Part shown: positions 49,357 to 61,974 of the stretch, one piece after another
Layout of the letters: every line of letters starts with the position of its first letter
Numbering within the stretch: position 1 is the stretch's first letter
Origin: Nymphaea colorata
Taxonomy: Eukaryota > Streptophyta > Magnoliopsida > Nymphaeales > Nymphaeaceae
Length of the DNA: 64,000 nucleotides
Direction of reading: 5' to 3'
NCBI RefSeq assembly: GCF_008831285.2
Contig: NC_045140.1
Coordinates: forward strand, 14,094,233-14,158,232
Notes under the pieces: model-generated
Told to the model about the DNA's origin: nothing
What the model saw: only the letters and a program-made list of their open reading frames with translations
The model's database searches: none
Program-made: the position numbers and the translations under genes

Positions 49357-50672
49357 GCCCACTTCACAGATCGAGTTGGCAAAGCTCAGGCGGACCTGGG
49401 CGAGGTGGGGCCTTTGGCCCAATCCGGATTTGAACACTTAGGATGATTTGATTTGCTTTTGTACCGTTTTATTGTTTGATTCGGTTTGTTTAGCGTCTAA
49501 TCTCGAGGCATTTCTTTGAACCGGTTTGGCACATGTATATGAGCCAAAACCGAGACATTTTGTTTATTCTTGCTTAACTCAAAAGCATTTGTTTTTTATG
49601 GCGATAACTTTGAAGAAGCACTTTAAAAAATGGCCATAAACTTTATTGTCAAGCAATCTTTTCCCTTTTTCTAAGCACTATAAAGATTGTTGGCATTCTC
49701 CCCAACTGCGACCTCAGCACAATGATGCAAAGAAAAAGGCATCTGACTTCCATAGTGGTTCGACTCAGTCAAGAATTTTAATGCCAAACTTTATCCCTGT
49801 TCAAAAAATAAATAAAAAATAGTTACATTTACTCTTGGGGTCCAACCAATGACTGGGGATGCAAACGGATCTGGCTCCGAAGTGCAAACACAGCAGGGAT
49901 GTCCATGGGCCAGATTTGGATTGGATGTCCCCTTTCGGTCTAACCATATTTGATACATCAAATGTTTGCATATTCAGATTTGAATTCAGATTTAAGATGC
50001 CATTGCATTTTATCAATATGAAACATGAGCACCCAGTTCATGGGACTGTGTGCCAGTTCACACAGTAAAGAGTCAGAATTCACAACAGCCAAAAGGGTTC
50101 ATCCAGTCCAATGTGCCTAACAACCAAAAGAGTACAAGGAAAATGTACATTCCAATTGCACACAATTGGGCTTCAAAAGAATGAAATGCCATCACTATCA
50201 AGATTCAAAATGGAAGCATTCTCAAAACCCAAACATTTATGCAACAGAAACAAGAAAGAAACACCAAGGACAAAAAAAAGGTCAAAAAGAGGACCAAACT
50301 GTGTCTTATTTGTCTTTCTCCTCCTCAGTCTAAAATTTTCTCTTTTGGCTGTGTGGCTGTCTGATACAAACCTAAGATAAGTATTCATTACTTCACAAAG
50401 TCTAACCATAACCCCTGGATCCCAGTGCAATTTCCTGGATGAATCCAAAACAATCATCTAAAGAATGCAATCTGAGTTTATAAATGTTGGTTTAGAAATA
50501 GAAGCTCAGATATCAAAACTCAAAAGTACTGGCTGACACGCCAAGAGAACCACCCTAGTCATGGGCACACCCAAACACATAGAAAATCCTTCATATACAC
50601 AAAATCAAACTAAAACAATATTCCATGTCTGAGCACAATACAAAGATATTTCCACAGGAAAATACAGACTAC
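49357..50672. other. Non-coding stretch
   Basis: No gene or element recognised. A splice-acceptor-like TTCTTTAG at about 50460 on the minus strand precedes a TTGTTTTGGATT stretch that could be a wrecked continuation of the callose synthase-like exons, but this is weak. Confidence 0.35.
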
Positions 50673-50725
50673 TTGATAAAGTCAGTTGTTCGCTCATACA
50701 TTCCTCGTCCAACATAATGTCTTTC
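50673..50725 (-). pseudogene. Callose synthase-like exon remnant (VGRGMYERT block)
   Basis: 53-nt exon with acceptor TGATTTAAG and donor GTAGTC, encoding ERHYVGRGMYERTTDFIK (last codon split). This is a highly conserved block of plant callose synthases (GSL/CalS), the large plasma-membrane beta-1,3-glucan synthases. It follows the exon at 50809-50983 in phase. Confidence 0.8.
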
Positions 50726-50808
50726 CTTAAATCAGAAAAGAACAGCTGTTAGGAACAACAATAAATGAATAAGAAAACACAACGGGAAGAACAATGGAGA
50801 AACCAAAC

Positions 50809-50983
50809 CTGATGCATCCACTTGATAAATCTCCTAACAAGCCATTGATCACATCATTTTGTCAGCCTATGACAAGCTGGAATGCGCATGAGTAGGCTAA
50901 AGGCCAGCTGGACACTTGCATATGCAATTAGAACAAAGATGTAGGTCTTGTAGAAAACGGACTTTGGATTTTGAAGTCCCTTC
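50809..50983 (-). pseudogene. Callose synthase-like exon remnant (ACHRLT block), with stop
   Basis: 175-nt exon with acceptor CCATGCAG and donor GTTTGG. Frame: VFYKTYIFVLIAYASVQLAF, SLLMRIPACHRLTK, stop TGA, CDQWLVRRFIKWMHQ. It matches the membrane segment that precedes the VGRGM block of callose synthases, and the borders agree with the next exon. The in-frame TGA marks a pseudogene or a damaged fragment. No further callose synthase exons are found in the expected order downstream. Confidence 0.82.
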
Positions 50984-51141
50984 CTGCATGGTTATCGCTA
51001 TCATAGTTTAGATTTGACAATTTATGACTACATGATTCAACAGAGGACAAATAAACATAAAACAGTAGGTGCAACGACATCAAAGTGAAGTCTTCCAGAT
51101 TAAAAAAGAAACAACAACACAAAAAACTCACACATAAAGAT

Positions 51142-51726
51142 AGCAAGCACATAGACGTGCACTTTCTCATGAGCATCCCCCTCTTATATGTGCTCCTGCA
51201 TGTCTCCACAAAAAAGAAAATGCTGCAGGAAGACTATATAACACTTCAAAAATATTAAAACGTACAACACACACATAATTTGAAAGGCATGCTTAGAGAT
51301 CTGAAAACTACCACAAAAACATGCAATAAGAAACCAAAAAAACTAAAAACAGTACTGAGTTGGTTCAGTCTATGGGTTGTAGAATGTAAATGCACATTCC
51401 GAGGGTGTGTTTGCATGGTCGAGAATAATATCCGCAATATATACATTTCATTTCCACTTTGACTTAATTTAGCAAAATATGTAAAAGATGAACATGTTAA
51501 AAAACAAAAAATGTATATTTAGATGAAAAATTAAAAAATATGTATTAAAAGATTTTGTTTGGCTGCTCATTAAGTAGTGGACATCTGAAGTTTGTGAGTA
51601 ACAAAAGCAAAAAATGTCTTCATAAAACTCAGGCTTTTGAAAAAGCTTGACACACAACTGAGCCTAGTTTGTTTAAAATCAATTTCGGCTAAATTTTATA
51701 CCCAAGTTCAGCTAAAACATATTAGG
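51142..51726. repeat. Dispersed repeat, copy A
   Basis: Full-length member of a three-copy repeat. The left part (51142-51390) recurs at 61975-62222. The right part (51391-51726, 336 bp) recurs at 58428-58763 and partly at 62223-62411. Marker words: gcacattccgagggtgtg, catttcatttccactttgac. No coding frame. Confidence 0.85.
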
Positions 51727-52679
51727 CATCTGACTAGATATCCATACAATAAAAGTAGACATTGAGAAATGAGAAATAGAACACTGTAGTCACTGCCAGT
51801 ATTATCTATTGAAGAACTAAATTGGCACAGAAAGCAATCCTTTTAGGAGTAGTAAATAAGTAATATCACATTATCAACAACAATAACTCGTTGACATTTT
51901 ACTATTTGTTTGGCCATCACTTGATTGGACACCAAATGCAACATGGGCAGACATGAAGAAACAAGAAATATAACATTGTAGATAGATATTGACAGGAAAA
52001 TCAATTATTATTTAATACTAAATCAGTTAGATCACATGTCAAAAAATAACTTGCTTAAATTTTGAACAGGAAAAAGAAAAACGGAACCTTAGGTTGCAGA
52101 CCATATTATTATGTTTAGAACTAAGCAGAGGATATAAAAGAAGACAAGGTAAAGGGGCACGAATTGGAACAATCACCTTTTGAGCCTAACAATTGTGCTG
52201 ATAGCATGATGGTCTAGGAGTTGAGCAAGTGCATAGAGCTTAATAGCAAACAACTACTAGTGCAATAAGCTTCAAAAGAGTCAAGACACATTAACCCTAA
52301 TACCCAAGAGTAACAATGAAAAGGCTCTTATGTAATAGAAAAATATATAACCCCAACTAAAGAAGAAGCATGGTGACATTTGTATTAAACGAAACGGTAA
52401 ATATCTAAGACCATCATTCTTAAAGTGTGTGCAGATGACGCATATATGGGAATAACTTGCACATACTTCAGAAAAATTGGCAGCACAAATTCACACAGTT
52501 ACATCTCCAAAAGATAAGAGATTACTTGGGGAGTGTATGTTATAAACCAAGATAGACATAGTATGTTGTCCCGAAGTCTCATCATTTGGAGACCTTCTTG
52601 ACCTTTCGCTCCTAGAAGATCTTACTAGAAAAAAGAAGTATTACCTAATACCTGTCCTTTGCAAAACTAGAAACATCTG
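51727..52679. other. AT-rich non-coding spacer
   Basis: Nothing recognised. Confidence 0.4.
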
Positions 52680-53340
52680 TGAGTGAATAAGAATTGATCT
52701 TCAAACTTATGCATGATCTCATATGTATGGTATACCACTATTGTTACCATATATATAGTGTATAACATTAACTGTATTATGAGCTTATCATAATAACGTA
52801 TATAACCTGCACTATGTAATATATCATGTATAACTAGTGTAATATATTATAGTCTATGGTGCCTATTTCTATTGGGTTGATGCCAATAGAGATAAGCACT
52901 ATTATATGGCTGTACATAATCCATATAAACATATATGTATATGTGCACTATAGTACCATGTTAATCTTTATGGTATCATAGTACAACTTTCCCATAAGCT
53001 CATGATATACAAGTAACAATGGCTGATGATATTGCATAAATGCCGTAGTAACCTATATTGTTTGTGCTAAGGGCACTACTGGTAATATGAACACTCATGT
53101 CATACAAAGGGTTATAGGTAACCTCTTATAATGGGTAAGGTCATATGGTAAGGTATAGTTAAAGTGGGTAACTATTATTGTATGATATACTGTTATATTA
53201 GACGTACATATAATACTGTTATTATATACGTACATATAATAGTTATTATGCACTACATGTATAGTGCATATGGCCATTTATAATGGTCCAGTAGTGCCCC
53301 TATACATTAATAACACTGCTACTAATATAATATATGTTAC
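52680..53340. repeat. Cryptically simple AT-rich sequence
   Basis: Composed mainly of alternating purine-pyrimidine words (tatatgta, gtacata, catatata) without a fixed period. No genes. Confidence 0.6.
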
Positions 53341-54210
53341 ATATATTTTAATTATGAAACCTTAGGGTTGAGGTGCACGCATCCCTGTGCACCTCATTTG
53401 GTAGAAGCGTATGTGTCATGGACAGTTTAGTTTTTTTAATTAAAAAAATTAAAATTAAATAAATATAGTCAAACTTAACACATAGCCCCTAATTAACCAC
53501 GTTTGTATCCCTAAATCCCCTATTTTCAATCCAAATCACCTGTGAAATTCAACCATCGTTGCTGCACACTGTGAAATTGCTAGAGGCTAGAGGCTAGAGG
53601 CTGGAACTACGGCTGGTGGAAGTTTGGTGCCATCGCCCAACGTCAGAAATCCTTTGCAACTGTAAGTTTATTTGAATCTCTTTCTCTCCATGGATGATAT
53701 GTTCCTCTTTGAGTCTCTTTCTCTCCATGGCTGGCGCTGACCATGGCCACCCTCTCGCTCCCTCAACTCTCTAGCGGCTAGAGATGCCGTCTGTCGGCAT
53801 ATGTTGCTGAGTGCAAACGGTGAAGAAAATTTACAACGAAAAGAAAATGGGTTTTCCACCAAACAGCCCCTGCCTTATGGCTTTGTTGCAAAATGGTATC
53901 TGAATTTGTGTGGTTTGCAAATTAGTACCGATCTTCATATCTTGGGTGTATTTCCTTCTTCTTTAATCCAGCTCTATCTTTCCTGTATGCGTCGCCCCAT
54001 TTCCTGTACATGTCGCCAAGCATTGGTGGTATTTAAGGGTTTGCATTCGTTGTGTGTTGTTCTTTATTGATATGCTTAGTATTGTAATTTTATAAATATT
54101 ATATAATTCACAAATTTGTCTGTGAAGCTTATGCTTCAATTAACGCCTCGCCTCGTCTCATGAGAGGCTCAACTCCTTGCGTCGATTTCTGGCCTTTTAC
54201 AACATTGCTC
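53341..54210. other. Ordinary-composition island between AT-rich blocks
   Basis: Contains the inverted repeat GAGGTGCAC..GTGCACCTC (about 53370-53396), a short CTAGAGG direct repeat (53580-53602), duplicated tctctttctctccatgg words (53678 and 53714), and, at its right end, CCTTTTACAACATTG (54193-54207). That right end is the reverse complement of the hAT-like terminus seen at 22324. It may be an older hAT-related insertion; a left end was not found. Confidence 0.4.
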
Positions 54211-56380
54211 AAAACAATATATGTATATATTTATAACCCCTATACAGTAACATAATATGGTTATATTTAGGTCCTACCATACAATATGCACCAATAATGT
54301 TCATGAATGTATGTGCCATAAATAACTAACCGGTTACATATATATATACTTAGTAGTGTAACCGATGGACTAGAAAACGTACTATACATGTACTCTATCA
54401 TATTATTAACAAGGATACTGACAATAAGCAGTATCTTATAGTATGTATATAGTTCATATGATCTTTACACTAATAGGTTCTCTGAGGATATAGACACAGT
54501 ATAAGCTTACACTACCCTCTAATCATAACCTCTCAACCTCATTGGGGATAGATCACAAACTATAGCTTTCACCCTTTGCAATGTTTATTTTTCCAGACTA
54601 ATTATTATATTATATACATATAATATATTACATGTATAGTAATACGCATTATAACATGTATAGTATTATGTACATGTATACAACACATAGTAAGAGAATA
54701 TTTAAAAAATACATTATATAACATATGTATTATATAATGTGTACATATAAATGTACATACATATTTCTACAATAATATACATACACACACACATATAGAT
54801 ATATATAGTACGCATATATCATATATATACGTATATAATATAACATGTGCATACATATATGTATATATGTACATTTACATGTTACATATATTATACATGC
54901 ATAATAAAGGTAACATACTTCAATATATACATACTAATGTAATATACATGTGATACACGTATATAGTATTGATGTACTACATTATAATATATAAATAGTA
55001 GCGATGACTATAATACGATAAGGACTTCACCATACAAAGGGTATATGCCTAAGACCTACGCCTGTAAATATATACCATTATATATATTTACTAAACACCT
55101 ACTATATGGTATGAACAAGCATAAGATTATATGTATATAATATGTTATTACTATTACCAAAACATATGTACACAGGGTAATATAATAATAGTACACTGCA
55201 TGGTAAGGTAATTACAACCTTTATATATACCCATGTTAGTGCACAATGAGCTACTTCTAGGCATAACATATTATAACATGCATGTTATAATCCAGTAACA
55301 TACGGTCCTCATTTATGAACTACAATGTATGAGTTCACCTTTGTATTATAGTACTAATCTGGTATAAATGGTAAGGATAAGTTGTACGTTATAGGATATA
55401 TATGTGATAACTATAATGTACAACATGTACATTATATGGGACCTGACGGGCTAATATTTACATTGCCCTTGTATACTTATAGTATATGTTTGTTATAACA
55501 TATACTATAACTATTAAGGCATTGAGTATGCCCATAACATATAGTACTATATTATAACATAATATACCTATGATGCTTTGTTATATATACAAATAACACT
55601 ATGCAATACCCACATACAGCTATTATAGTGTATATTTATACAGAGGTACTGGCCATAACAGGGGGGTCTATGTGCCCCTATATTATACATCATAGTACTG
55701 TGTGCAGTACTGTACATTGTACTACATATAATCCTTCCTGGTTTAGGGTAATCACACCTATATATGTATTTGTCAGCTAATATATGGCTGTAAAGTATAC
55801 GGTCAACTATATAATAACATTATAGAGGTGATATACTCTTTGTTTGTTACATTAACTACACAACCACTTGTAGAGTTAGACCCTATAAGTGGCAAATAAC
55901 GCCACTTACAGTACTGCACGTAGCTTACATTATAGTGGGGGTTATATGCTTGTCCCAATATTTATTATCAACTAGTGTATATGGTTATAGGCAATGACAG
56001 CCATATATTATATATATAGCTGGACAATATAGGCTATAAAGAATAATATTATGTATATGTGCACAATATGATAGAACATGTATGGGCTAATGGTTACCTC
56101 ATACATTGGGCTATTACCACACTAACCGTATTGATAAGTATGTACATTATAGTAGAGTAGATTATATGTACGAGTAATCTATTCTACTATATACATATAT
56201 TATGATAGTGTAATCTGGCCAACTGTTTACTAGGTTATATGCATCTAATAGTATATGTTCCCAGTATATTCGGACAGGCCAGTATACACGCACTACGTAC
56301 CATGGTTATGACTGTGTATATATATTACACTATTATGTTGGTCCCTATACACAATAGTAACCATGTACATAGTCAAAAGA
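54211..56380. repeat. Cryptically simple AT-rich sequence, about 2.2 kb
   Basis: Long stretch dominated by TATA, GTAC, ACAT and TGTA words, largely alternating purine and pyrimidine. No fixed-period tandem array and no coding frame longer than chance. Confidence 0.6.
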
Positions 56381-56390
56381 GGGTATCAAG

Positions 56391-56486
56391 TAGTCACTAG
56401 CCCCGCCTTCGGCATCCCCCTCCATGCGGTGAAGGTAATGACTTCAGGCATGGCCAGCTCCCAGTGTGAAGGGCGGTGTGTACAAG
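56391..56486 (-). pseudogene. rrn16: Plastid 16S rRNA fragment, 3' part
   Basis: On the minus strand: CTTGTACACACCGCCC, then GGGAGCTGGCCATGCC.GAAGTC, GGAGGGGGATGCCGAAGGC and GGGCTAGTGACT. This is the end of small-subunit rRNA, with plastid rather than plant mitochondrial sequence. Several differences are CG to TG/CA changes, as expected for plastid DNA aging in a methylated nuclear genome. Confidence 0.88.
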
Positions 56487-56836
56487 CTATGTCACACAGA
56501 CTCTTCAAAAAAGGGGCCACACCCGTGTCGACACGACGCTGGTGCTGGTGCAGCTCCGACACGCACCACAACCACATCCTTTTTTATGCAAGTTCAAAAT
56601 ATTTTTCACTTTTTTTTCTTCTCCCTGTCCCTTTCTTTCTTTGTGTATAGTAATAAAAGTAAAAAGAAAGTATGGATTAAGCTAAGAAACAAGCTACAAT
56701 TATATATATTATGAATACATACATCTATATATATATACACCCTCGCCGCACCCTCGCACCCAAATTTTTTGGGATACGTCGCACCGGCACACGCATCCAC
56801 ACCCGCACCCACACCGGCACCGGCACCCCGCACTCA
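56487..56836. mobile_element. Insertion splitting the plastid 16S rRNA fragment
   Basis: About 350 bp of unrelated sequence between the two halves of the rRNA fragment. GTGTAC(A) is repeated at both junctions, like a target duplication. The ends read TATGTCACAC and, reversed, CATGTCACAT, a short inverted repeat. The interior has a CGTGTCGACACG palindrome, an (AT)n run and CACCGGCACC repeats. Family unknown. Confidence 0.5.
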
Positions 56837-56925
56837 TGTGACATGGTGTACAGGGCCCGGGAATGAATTCACCGCTGTATGGCTGACCAGCGATTATAGC
56901 TTCATGCTGGCAAGTCCCCATTCAT
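56837..56925 (-). pseudogene. rrn16: Plastid 16S rRNA fragment, second half
   Basis: On the minus strand: GCATGAAGCTATAATCGCTGG, TCAGCCATAC.GCGGTGAATTC, CCCGGGCC.TGTACA, the segment directly 5' of the other fragment in plastid 16S rRNA. It is shortened by a small internal deletion near AATCGC. Confidence 0.85.
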
Positions 56926-57213
56926 AATTGGGCGCGGGATAATGGAAATCATAAAAATAATGTCGGTCCTTGCACATTTACTATAAGTTAACACTCGCTC
57001 AATTAGTCAAGAACTGGTTCCTCCCTTATGTTTCTAAACAAATTTCTTCTCAAGGATTCGTTATAATTTGATTTACATAACTAAATGAAAAAGGCTTTTG
57101 ATTAAATAACAAAACCATCTCCTTATCCGGAGTACATCGTTAGCCTAAACCTAAACCAAATGTTGACACACAATGGGAAGATAATATGCATAAGCAAAAG
57201 AATAGCTAGATAC
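56926..57213. other. Unassigned spacer
   Basis: Nothing recognised. Confidence 0.35.
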
Positions 57214-57315
57214 AGACAAATAAGTGATATAGTCTTCCTCCCACAAGGTTTTCACAATCTCATTCCAAAATGGAGCAAACTTGGCAGCATATGCCTTGTC
57301 TCTCAGAATATAGTC
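57214..57315 (-). pseudogene. Callose synthase-like exon remnant (FAPFWNEI block)
   Basis: 102-nt open stretch with acceptor GTGTAG and possible donor GTATCT. It encodes DYILRDKAYAAKFAPFWNEI, then VKTLWEEDYITYLS. The F.PFWNEI..LREEDYI motif is characteristic of callose synthases; here Trp replaces the usual Arg. In the protein this block lies after the VGRGM block, but on this strand it lies upstream of those exons, so the order is wrong for a single intact gene. Confidence 0.7.
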
Positions 57316-58427
57316 CTACACCAAATATCATTGGCCATTAACTATAAAATTGAAACTAGAATGAAAAGAAGAATGAATCACCTGAAAATATGCAGATTTA
57401 AAGAATCACATGCCATCGTCCATGGATGTTCCATTCAGATACATCATTTATAATAATGCAAGGATAAATAAAAATCCTACTGCATGGAATATGTGCATGT
57501 GATGAAACCAACACATATACAAATCACAGTAAACAACATGCATATTCAGATACATGAATCAAAATTGATGCAACTGTAAAGCCTGAGGTGGCCATTGTGT
57601 ACAAACGGCTACTAGATACTGTGTCACAGATCACAAGCCTTCCAGTTAAAATTATATACAGCCAAACACATTAGGTGGAATCCAGGCAGTAGACTATGTG
57701 ATTTTAGGTGCTACAGAAAACACAAAAGAGAGGTCATGATTCAAATGTTAAAAACTTAAAATCATCAAGAAACATTCATTTCTGCCTGGACAGCATAACA
57801 CATATCCGAATTGTAGACCACATGCATCAAACACAAACAATTCTACAACTGAAAGGTATAAACCCAGAGAATAGTAGATGACAGATAAATCATAAAAAAG
57901 GAAGAGGGTAAAGTAAAGTTGCTTGTCTTCAGTTAGGTGAGACTCGATTTTCCTGAAATCAGATTCAAGTAGTGACTCTGATCCAATCAGGTGACAAATA
58001 ATTCACCAAAAATTCATAGAGAGAAACTCAACGCATGTGCCCAACACTTACAATACATAAACACCTGAAAGGGCATGTTTAACACCCGTACAACCTTAAT
58101 AAGGTAAATATCATATTAGTATTTCATAGATGCAAGCATGGCCTAATTAGATTTCAAGGTGGGTCCACACATGATATCCTGAAAGACATGGACAGTTTAA
58201 AATGAAAAAAGAGAACCTGCAGCCAAAAAATCCGACTCTACTCTGAATTTATGTAAGTACAATATGTAATCATCTTTTCCATATTTCGCAAATCCAAGAT
58301 CCATTCCAAAGCTCACCTGTATATTTCTCTACCAACTCATGTTACACATGTGCGGATGGGGCCACCAGTCTAGAGCATTGTCAAGATAATTGGGTGCGGG
58401 TACAGTCAGTGCATATATGTATGTATA
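57316..58427. other. Non-coding stretch
   Basis: No gene, element or RNA recognised. Confidence 0.4.
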
Positions 58428-58763
58428 TGCACATTCCGAGGGTGTGTTTGCATGGTCGAGAATAATATCGGCAATATATACATTTCATTTCCACTTTGAC
58501 TTAATTTAGCAAAATATGTAAAAGATGAACATGTTAAAAAACAAAAAGTGTATATTTAGAAGAAAAATTAAAAAATATGTATTAAAAGATTTTGTTTGGC
58601 TGCTCATTAAGTAGTGGATATCTTAAGTTTGTGAGTTACAAAAGCAAAAAATGTCTTCATAAAACTCAGGCATTTGAAAAAGCTTGACACACAACTGAGC
58701 CTAGTTTGTTTAGAATCAATTTCGGCTAAATTTTATACCCAAGTTCAGCTAAAACATATTAGG
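58428..58763. repeat. Dispersed repeat, copy B
   Basis: 336 bp, same length as the right part of copy A and differing at only a handful of positions. It ends with the shared aaaacatattagg. Confidence 0.87.
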
Positions 58764-59588
58764 TGGAAAACAACCGCTTAGTTTGATATCTGATCTGAAA
58801 AGAAAAGCACTTTTGTGTGTACAAAAATACTGCTCAGTGGATTCAAATATTGAACCATTGAAACGTGTGCTGAAACAGTCAATGCACTATACAAAAGTGC
58901 ATGTGTAAAAACATATGAGACTATGAGTAGTCCTCTAAATTAGTTAAAGAGTCAAAGTCCATGGTTCCATTTGTGTTTACCTAGCCCGTATGTTCTTTTT
59001 TTGTGTGTTTATGCATTAGGTTTTGTATTGTAAATGGCTTCATTAGTGAGGGCAGTCTGGTCTTTTATTGTTTATTCAGTGAACAAGTTAGCATCACAAC
59101 CCTCATATTGAAGTTCTGTTCTAAGCAGCAAGATGTTAAGTGCTGCTGTTCATGTACTGAAGACCAGATGCAAATAACAGCACACTTGGTCATTTTCTTA
59201 ACTTGGTTTTGCAATATTCATCATATTACTGGGAAGTGGGAACTTGATGACAGAAAAAAAAATCGTTCTCATGTACATTAAAGGCTGGGTACATATGAAT
59301 GGACCATATTTAACGCCACTTTGGCTCCATTATAATTTTCTAGATTTGGGTTGAGAAAATAACTAGCTAAAATCTGGTTAGGCCTGATTATTATTTACGT
59401 GGGGGATTAAGGTCAGGTGCAGCCACAAGTGGGCTACCAATCCAGCCCATTAACAGCCTTAGCTACTATTGCTGTCAATCCCTGTAAAGTTACCCTAGGG
59501 TACCTGAACATTATCACTGGCCCTTTATGTGGTGTATTACCTTTTTGTTTCCTTTCTATTTTCTCTTGACTTCTTGTTTGGTCCTAAG
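58764..59588. other. Non-coding stretch
   Basis: The ORF at 59003-59281 has no known family. Nothing else recognised. Confidence 0.4.
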
Positions 59589-59743
59589 ATGCAGTATTCA
59601 TGCTCTTGCTCTGATTTCTGGTAAGGAAGGGGCGTTCTACAATTTCCCAGCAAGATATCATTGATGTTCTAGATAAGCAGTTGCTTGGGGGAAAAGGGGT
59701 ATTACTTACAGAGGAAGAGCAGCAAAAATGTGAAGAGAGTGTC
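59589..59743 (+). pseudogene. FTSH12: FTSH12-like exon remnant
   Basis: Frame 59621-59743 reads VRKGRSTISQQDIIDVLDKQ then LLGGKGVLLTEEEQQKCEESV. This matches the linker between the AAA+ domain and the protease domain of the chloroplast-envelope FtsH family member FTSH12. The upstream part (DAVFM from 59589 after a CCTAAG acceptor) is broken by extra bases and a TGA. After EESV the homology stops and the HEAGH zinc site does not follow. It is a lone, damaged exon; no other FTSH12 exon is seen nearby. Confidence 0.7.
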
Positions 59744-60690
59744 CAATCTGTGTCATATATCTGTGAGACGTTCACTTCCAAGCATTTAAACAACACATGC
59801 ACAGGTTAAGTCAACTAAACAGTGCCTACTTTTAAAACCAAAAACCTAAAACCAGCTTTGAAACTTTTATTACCATACAAATAGTTTGACATCGTCATCA
59901 AGCATCATTCAAGAGTTTCCAGCACTCAGCTAAGTTTTACATCTAATTTCTGAAATATACCAAGATGTTGGTGTAAAAAAAAAAAGAGATTCACTAGAAG
60001 AAAAAAAGAAGGCTTTGATATTCCATCCCACTCATAGGTATGCATAGTAAATAGTATTCTTGGACAGCACCATCCTTGTGACACTAAAGGCCAAATGAAA
60101 ACAAGAATATTCAGGGGAAACGTAGTCAAGATCAAGAAGAATAGAGTTATGAAAGGTCCAACTGATACAAAAGAAGAGCCAGGTGTGACTGTGTGAGGAA
60201 AGACCCTCTCCTATCTCCATAAAGAGGAAGTCTCCTACTAGTTTTGTTACCAACCACTTGAAAGCAAAACAATCAGCTAAATATAAGAAGTATGAAGAAC
60301 AACCTAAATATGAGAAGCAGAAGCATGTTTCTTTGGTTACTTAATACAAATAATTTTCCCAGTTCATTTGCTAAAAGATCAGTCAGAAGATGTTTATTGA
60401 AACAGTCTCATTCGTTTGAAATACCATATAACTCTATATTTGATCAAGGAACATGAAAACAGAGCAAACAAAAAATTTTTGACTAAATGATAACAGAGTT
60501 CTTGTGATGGTCACAAAATTACTTCTGTAATTTTGCACACCATAAGATGTTCGTTAAATTGTAAAAGAATCACTTATATCATATTAGAAACAGACTGATC
60601 CAACATAGCCTTGAAACTATGAAACTTAGTCAAGCTATGAGTATCAAAAGGCAAATAGAGAAACCTGCAAAAAGACACCTGACGAGAACT
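59744..60690. other. Non-coding stretch
   Basis: Nothing recognised. Confidence 0.4.
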
Positions 60691-61040
60691 CATGAGCAAC
60701 ACACGTATAATACATGTGTACATGTAATATACAAACTTAATACATGTGTGTATATTACATACATTTGTACATGTATATATATATATATATATGTAGACAT
60801 ATATAGTGCCTACTGCATAGTACATATATGTCATATGTATGCATACTATATAGTATATTATACATGTGTATACGTGTGTACATGTACAGTATGTAATACA
60901 TATGTATATATATAGTAAATGGTACATATATTTGTACACACACACACACACACACATACTGAGGGACAAGTGGCAGAATGCGGGACCAGGGTGAGGAGCT
61001 GGCTGGTGACGGTGGAGAGGGAGTGCGGATTAGGTCAACG
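60691..61040. repeat. AT/GT-rich simple sequence with (AT)n and (CA)n runs
   Basis: (AT)n at about 60775-60791 and (CA)n at about 60936-60956, separated by alternating purine-pyrimidine sequence and a short GC-richer block (60958-61040). Confidence 0.7.
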
Positions 61041-61790
<750 letters not shown>

Positions 61791-61974
61791 TCTCATGCAC
61801 AACTTTTTTCCTTATTCGATAAGCTGCAACTTTCCAATTCCTTGAATTCACAACACAAAAAATTACTTGATCTGGTATCCATTATAATACAGGTTTCATT
61901 TATTTTGAGTTTCTCAAAAAATGCATAAATTCCACAAAAGCTCTCATGAATAAAGAGGGTTAAAAAAAATTTCC

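Noticed and set aside
50173-50457. Minus-strand ORF after a TTCTTTAG acceptor
   Set aside because: Only LFWI-like residues agree with the next callose synthase block; the rest does not.
53668-53862. Minus-strand ORF with Arg/Glu-rich stretch
   Set aside because: Driven by duplicated tctctttctctcc words; no family.
56606-56921. Cys/Gly-Ala-Gly ORFs on the minus strand
   Set aside because: Translation of CACCGGCACC repeats inside the insertion.
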